Below are positions 61,276 to 64,000 of a DNA stretch of 64,000 nt, in pieces (positions within the stretch are counted from its first letter, which is position 1; every line of letters starts with the position of its first letter). The position numbers were made by a program, and so were the translations under genes. The stretch is from Mesoaciditoga sp. (GTDB lineage: Bacteria > Thermotogota > Thermotogae > Mesoaciditogales > Mesoaciditogaceae): assembly GCA_015491995.1 (NCBI GenBank), contig WGFY01000043.1:1-64000 (forward strand), written 5' to 3'. The notes beneath the pieces were generated by a model. That model worked only from the letters and a program-made list of their open reading frames with translations, was not told the origin of the DNA and ran no database searches.

Positions 61276-62092
61276 CGGTCAGTGGATGGATGAAGCGTAT
61301 GTAAGTGCTACCGATAGGGCTTTTATGTATGGGGAGGGAGTGTACGAGAGCTTGAGGACGTACAACAAAAAACTCTTCGCCCCTCACCAGCATTACGAAA
61401 GACTTAAACGCTCACTTGAAATATTGGCATTGCCTGTTGAATTGAGTTTTTCGAGATTTGAAAAAATCATTTACGATGGTCTCAAAGATGTTGAAAAAGA
61501 TTGCACGATAAGGGTTATGGTCAGCAGTGGTGATGAAGATGAACCAGATAACCCTAACCTAATCGTATACATAATGGAGCTTCAAGCTCCCAATGAGGAT
61601 CTTTACACTTACGGTGTGAATGTAGGCATATCTCATTTGCGTGCAATTCCATCCGTTTCCGTGCCATCAATTCTAAAAACCTCATCTCATGCTTACTTAA
61701 GGATAGCTCGACGTGAAAAGAAAGAATTTTACGAAGTTATATTTTTGAGTTACGAAGGATTTGTGGCAGAGGGAAGTATGAGTAACATCTTCTTGATAGA
61801 AGATGACACAATTGTGACACCTTCAATTGAGACTGGAATACTTGATGGTGTGACACGAAATGTCGTCATAAAACTTGCACGTTCTTTTGGAATGCCTGTG
61901 GAAGAAAGATTTATCAACGTGGATGAGCTGTTTAACTGCTCTGAGATCTTTCTTACAAGGACCAGTGCTGAGATAATACCTGTAAGAAAGATAGAAAGTA
62001 GGGTGCTTTTTGAAAATGAGCCAAATGGTTTAACAACGCTTCTTGCGGAGAATTTCAAATCCTACATTCTTAACGAACCATCATTTTGGTAA
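61259..62092 (+). CDS. Class IV aminotransferase (BCAT/D-amino-acid type)
   Basis: A 277-residue fold-type IV PLP enzyme. It starts MKIYFNGQWMDEAYVSATDRAFMYGEGVYESLRTY-like, seen as DRAFMYGEGVYESLRTY, and the PLP lysine is expected at LKTSSHAYLRIARR; later motifs EGSMSNIFLI and TPSIETGILDGVTR fit the family. It could be a branched-chain or D-alanine aminotransferase or an aminodeoxychorismate lyase; sequence alone does not decide. ATG at 61259 lies within the mtaB end (17-base overlap), preceded by GAGGGGG. Confidence 0.87.
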   Translation: MKIYFNGQWMDEAYVSATDRAFMYGEGVYESLRTYNKKLFAPHQHYERLKRSLEILALPVELSFSRFEKIIYDGLKDVEKDCTIRVMVSSGDEDEPDNPNLIVYIMELQAPNEDLYTYGVNVGISHLRAIPSVSVPSILKTSSHAYLRIARREKKEFYEVIFLSYEGFVAEGSMSNIFLIEDDTIVTPSIETGILDGVTRNVVIKLARSFGMPVEERFINVDELFNCSEIFLTRTSAEIIPVRKIESRVLFENEPNGLTTLLAENFKSYILNEPSFW

Positions 62093-62216
62093 AACGGTGA
62101 TTTTGGTTAAGATTCTTCGAAATTTACCCAGCATTGGCGGTAATTGGCTTTTTATCCCCTGTTTTTTTGATTTTTCTTCAATTCGCGTGAGTTAACTCTG
62201 TTTTTCTTGCAGATGA

Positions 62217-62225
62217 TGATATAAT
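62217..62225 (+). promoter_or_regulatory. Extended -10 promoter of the yicC-remA-gmk operon
   Basis: TGATATAAT: perfect TATAAT with an upstream TG, 50 bases before yicC. The -35 region has no good match. The rest of 62093-62274 shows no gene; a T-rich stretch at 62143-62173 may include a weak terminator for the preceding operon. Confidence 0.5.
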
Positions 62226-62274
62226 ACGACATACTCCACGATAACGTAAAAATGTTCTTAAAAAAGGTGATAAG

Positions 62275-63147
62275 ATGAAAAGCATGACTGGTTACTCTCG
62301 AATTACCGAAAGTGCGAACGGTGTTACGTATTCTTTAGAGCTTAAGGGAGTGAATCATAAATATTTTACGGCATCTTTTGCCCTTTCTCCACTTTTTTCC
62401 TCTTTTGAAGTCAGATCACTTCCTGTTATACGTGAATACGTCAAGCGTGGCAGTATTTTTGTTAAAACGGATATTCAAGGAGATTTTGAATCAGATCTCG
62501 TAAAACCTGATATTGCCCTTGCCAAAGCGTACTACAAAGCCATAGTCAGTGTAAAAGAGGAATTGGGCATCAAATCCAATGACGTAAACGTCAGTGATAT
62601 TATAGGCGTAAGAGACCTTTTCAAAATGGAATTGTCCCCCAAAATTGAAGAGCGTATTTGGAATGGATTCGAGAATGCTTTAAAAAAAGCGTTGAATTTT
62701 TACAACATCTCACGAGAGATAGAGGGGGAAAAACTCAAGAAATATTTAACGGATTATCTCAACGATTTTGAAACTCTTGTAAGAACCATGCACTCTTACG
62801 AAGAAGCCAATCGTGAAAAATACAGAGAAATGATAACTGAAAAGATCGAAAAATTCTCGAGTGTTGAAATGGACAGAGAGCGACTTGAACAAGAGGTTAT
62901 ACTGATGATTCAACGTTCCGATATCGGTGAAGAGCTTTCTCGGCTTGAGGGTCATATATCTCGTGCAAGGGAACTTATGAATTCAAGCGATCCTACAGGA
63001 GGAGAACTGGATTTTATATTTCAAGAGTTCGGTCGCGAGATGAATACGCTTTCGAACAAATCGAAGATACATGAAGTTCTTAACTCGGTGGTCAAAGGAA
63101 AGACTTTGATAAAGAAGCTTAGGGAACAAGTCCAAAATATCGAATAA
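62275..63147 (+). CDS. yicC: YicC-family endoribonuclease
   Basis: A 290-residue YicC/YloC-type protein; E. coli YicC is an RNase acting on small RNAs. The start MKSMTGYSRITES is the family signature (MTGYG/SR). Further conserved stretches: ELKGVNHKYF, and the C-terminal DIGEELSRLEGHISRARELM, FIFQEFGREMNTLSNKS and KTLIKKLREQVQNIE. AAAGGTGATAAG precedes the ATG. First gene of the conserved yicC-remA-gmk order. Confidence 0.92.
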   Translation: MKSMTGYSRITESANGVTYSLELKGVNHKYFTASFALSPLFSSFEVRSLPVIREYVKRGSIFVKTDIQGDFESDLVKPDIALAKAYYKAIVSVKEELGIKSNDVNVSDIIGVRDLFKMELSPKIEERIWNGFENALKKALNFYNISREIEGEKLKKYLTDYLNDFETLVRTMHSYEEANREKYREMITEKIEKFSSVEMDRERLEQEVILMIQRSDIGEELSRLEGHISRARELMNSSDPTGGELDFIFQEFGREMNTLSNKSKIHEVLNSVVKGKTLIKKLREQVQNIE

Positions 63148-63165
63148 GAGGTTGGAGGGATAGGT

Positions 63166-63462
63166 ATGTATGGGCTTATAAACATTGGATTTGGAAATGT
63201 CGTTATAGGGGATAGAGTTATAGTGATCGTCAATCCAGAATCAGCCCCACTTAAAAGGCTAAAAGATGGGGCAAAAGATGGTAGAAAGTTGATAGACGCC
63301 ACTTACGGTCGAAAGACCAGATCGATCCTCATCACAGACAGCAATCATGTGATTTTAAGTGCAATACAGCCCGAAACGATAGCTCAGCGATTTCAAGAGT
63401 CTTTTACGCAGATGGAAGAAGCTTTAAGGGTTGCGGAATCCAAAGTTCAGAGCAGATCGTAA
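63166..63462 (+). CDS. remA: RemA / DUF370 family regulator
   Basis: A 98-residue protein of the RemA (DUF370) family; the Bacillus protein is a DNA-binding activator of matrix genes. Typical parts are [42 protein letters not shown] and [11 protein letters not shown]. It is placed between yicC and gmk as in many Firmicutes and Thermotogota. GTTGGAGGG lies upstream of the ATG. The gmk ATG follows the TAA directly. Confidence 0.92.
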   Translation: MYGLINIGFGNVVIGDRVIVIVNPESAPLKRLKDGAKDGRKLIDATYGRKTRSILITDSNHVILSAIQPETIAQRFQESFTQMEEALRVAESKVQSRS

Positions 63463-64000
63463 ATGGAAGGAATTTTATTTGTAATGAGCGGCCCTTCTGG
63501 AGCCGGAAAGACAACTATAGTTAAAGGTTCTTTAAACGAGTTAGAAGATGTGGAGTTTTCCATTTCTTACACTACACGACCTCGGCGTAAAGGAGAGAGA
63601 AATGGAAAGGATTATTTTTTCATTAGCGAAGAAGAATTCAAAGCGTTAACAGAAAAAAAAGAGTTTTTGGAATGGCAAGCAGTGCATGGTCATCTTTACG
63701 GTACATCTAAGCACTATGTCCGTTCTAAGGTGAGTTTGGGTGTTAACGTTCTTCTTGACATAGATGTTAAAGGTGCTATGAACGTCAAGAAGCAGATAAA
63801 AGATGCCGTGTTTGTGTTCGTCGCTCCGCCTTCTTTCAAGGAGCTTAAAGAGCGACTTGTAAAACGCCATACAGAGAATCAAAAAGAACTGAAAAAAAGG
63901 ATAGAAGATGCAAAACATGAGCTTTCTCAAATAGCCGAGTTTGACTATCTTATAGTGAATCATGACATTCAGCAATCCATAAAGCAACTTGAGTCCATAA
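63463..64000 (+). CDS. gmk: Guanylate kinase, 3' end beyond the window
   Basis: The first 179 codons of GMP kinase, which makes GDP from GMP. P-loop GPSGAGKTT near the start, then SISYTTRPRRKGERNGKDYFF (GMP-binding part: TTRPRR and the later EFLEWQAVHG), DIDVKGAMNVKK and a lid region KRHTENQKELKKR. The ATG follows the remA stop with no gap, so translation is probably coupled; no strong binding site is visible. About 25 residues are missing because the window ends. Confidence 0.95.
   Translation, partial: MEGILFVMSGPSGAGKTTIVKGSLNELEDVEFSISYTTRPRRKGERNGKDYFFISEEEFKALTEKKEFLEWQAVHGHLYGTSKHYVRSKVSLGVNVLLDIDVKGAMNVKKQIKDAVFVFVAPPSFKELKERLVKRHTENQKELKKRIEDAKHELSQIAEFDYLIVNHDIQQSIKQLESI

Noticed and set aside
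62120-62160. Terminator after the class IV aminotransferase
   Set aside because: TTACC and GGTAA can pair and a T-run follows, but the stem is only five pairs and poorly placed relative to the T-run.

Overview
The window is a gene-dense bacterial chromosome segment with AT-rich coding sequence, many TTG and GTG starts, strong GGAGG ribosome binding sites and long operons joined by 4-base overlaps. It has no rRNA, CRISPR array or intact insertion sequence. The gene set points to an anaerobic, fermentative member of the Thermotogota: a single Mrp-Mbx type ion-pumping ferredoxin complex followed by NfnAB, a tungstate transporter with MoeA/MogA, rubredoxin with ferritin-like and flavoprotein oxygen-defence genes, DUF4416-rimO-pgsA-thpR-recA-recX-rny-glpP, and yicC-remA-gmk. 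The phylum call is inference from gene content; an anaerobic Firmicute is the main alternative.

Layout. 1-4.8 kb: a perfect palindromic repeat, a lone prepilin, a secreted patatin-like protein, a PAS-GGDEF protein and a CLC chloride transporter with CBS domains. 4.9-17.1 kb: one long operon, starting at a good sigma-A-like promoter, encoding a complete 13-gene Mbx/Mbs-type complex (Mrp-like antiporter module plus hydrogenase-like module with two of four NiFe cysteines lost), the decayed tail of a flavoprotein gene, then intact nfnA and nfnB, closed by a terminator. 17.1-20.1 kb: AIM24 protein, small membrane protein, a decayed BMP-lipoprotein gene, a small cysteine-rich protein and a nitronate monooxygenase-like enzyme. 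20.1-26 kb (minus): phoH, glpX, Old Yellow Enzyme, SDR, and separately a secreted 5'-nucleotidase. 26-28.1 kb (plus): aldo/keto reductase, then Rrf2 regulator, an unknown protein and rubredoxin. 28.1-38.1 kb (minus): htrA, then a run from an ABC exporter through STAS, rpiB, a HAD phosphatase, mogA, moeA and wtpABC.

38.1-41.5 kb (minus): rlmB-mutL-dprA. 41.6-43.3 kb (plus): MaoC-like hydratase and S-adenosylhomocysteinase. 43.3-51.1 kb, mostly minus: metallo-beta-lactamase-fold hydrolase, tRNA-Gly(CCC), FapA/DUF342 (plus), FolT, aspartate aminotransferase, a large secreted protein, ferritin-like protein and NADH:rubredoxin-oxidoreductase-like flavoprotein. 51.2-57.7 kb (plus): the rimO-recA-rny-glpP run. 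57.8-62.1 kb (plus): a 50-residue ORF, a degenerate ABC ATPase, a PfkB sugar kinase, a CBS protein, mtaB and a class IV aminotransferase. 62.2 kb to the end: yicC, remA and the 5' part of gmk.

How the parts fit: reduced ferredoxin from fermentation can be oxidised by the Mbx complex with ion pumping, while NfnAB links ferredoxin, NADH and NADPH pools. Rubredoxin, the ferritin-like protein and the flavoprotein make a plausible oxygen/peroxide scavenging set. WtpABC with MogA and MoeA supplies the pterin cofactor for tungsten or molybdenum oxidoreductases encoded elsewhere. The most unusual items are the relic of a second NfnB-like subunit between mbxN and nfnA, the ATPase lacking nearly all catalytic motifs, a strong terminator-like hairpin inside the gene of the antiterminator GlpP, and the 128-base recX/rny overlap.
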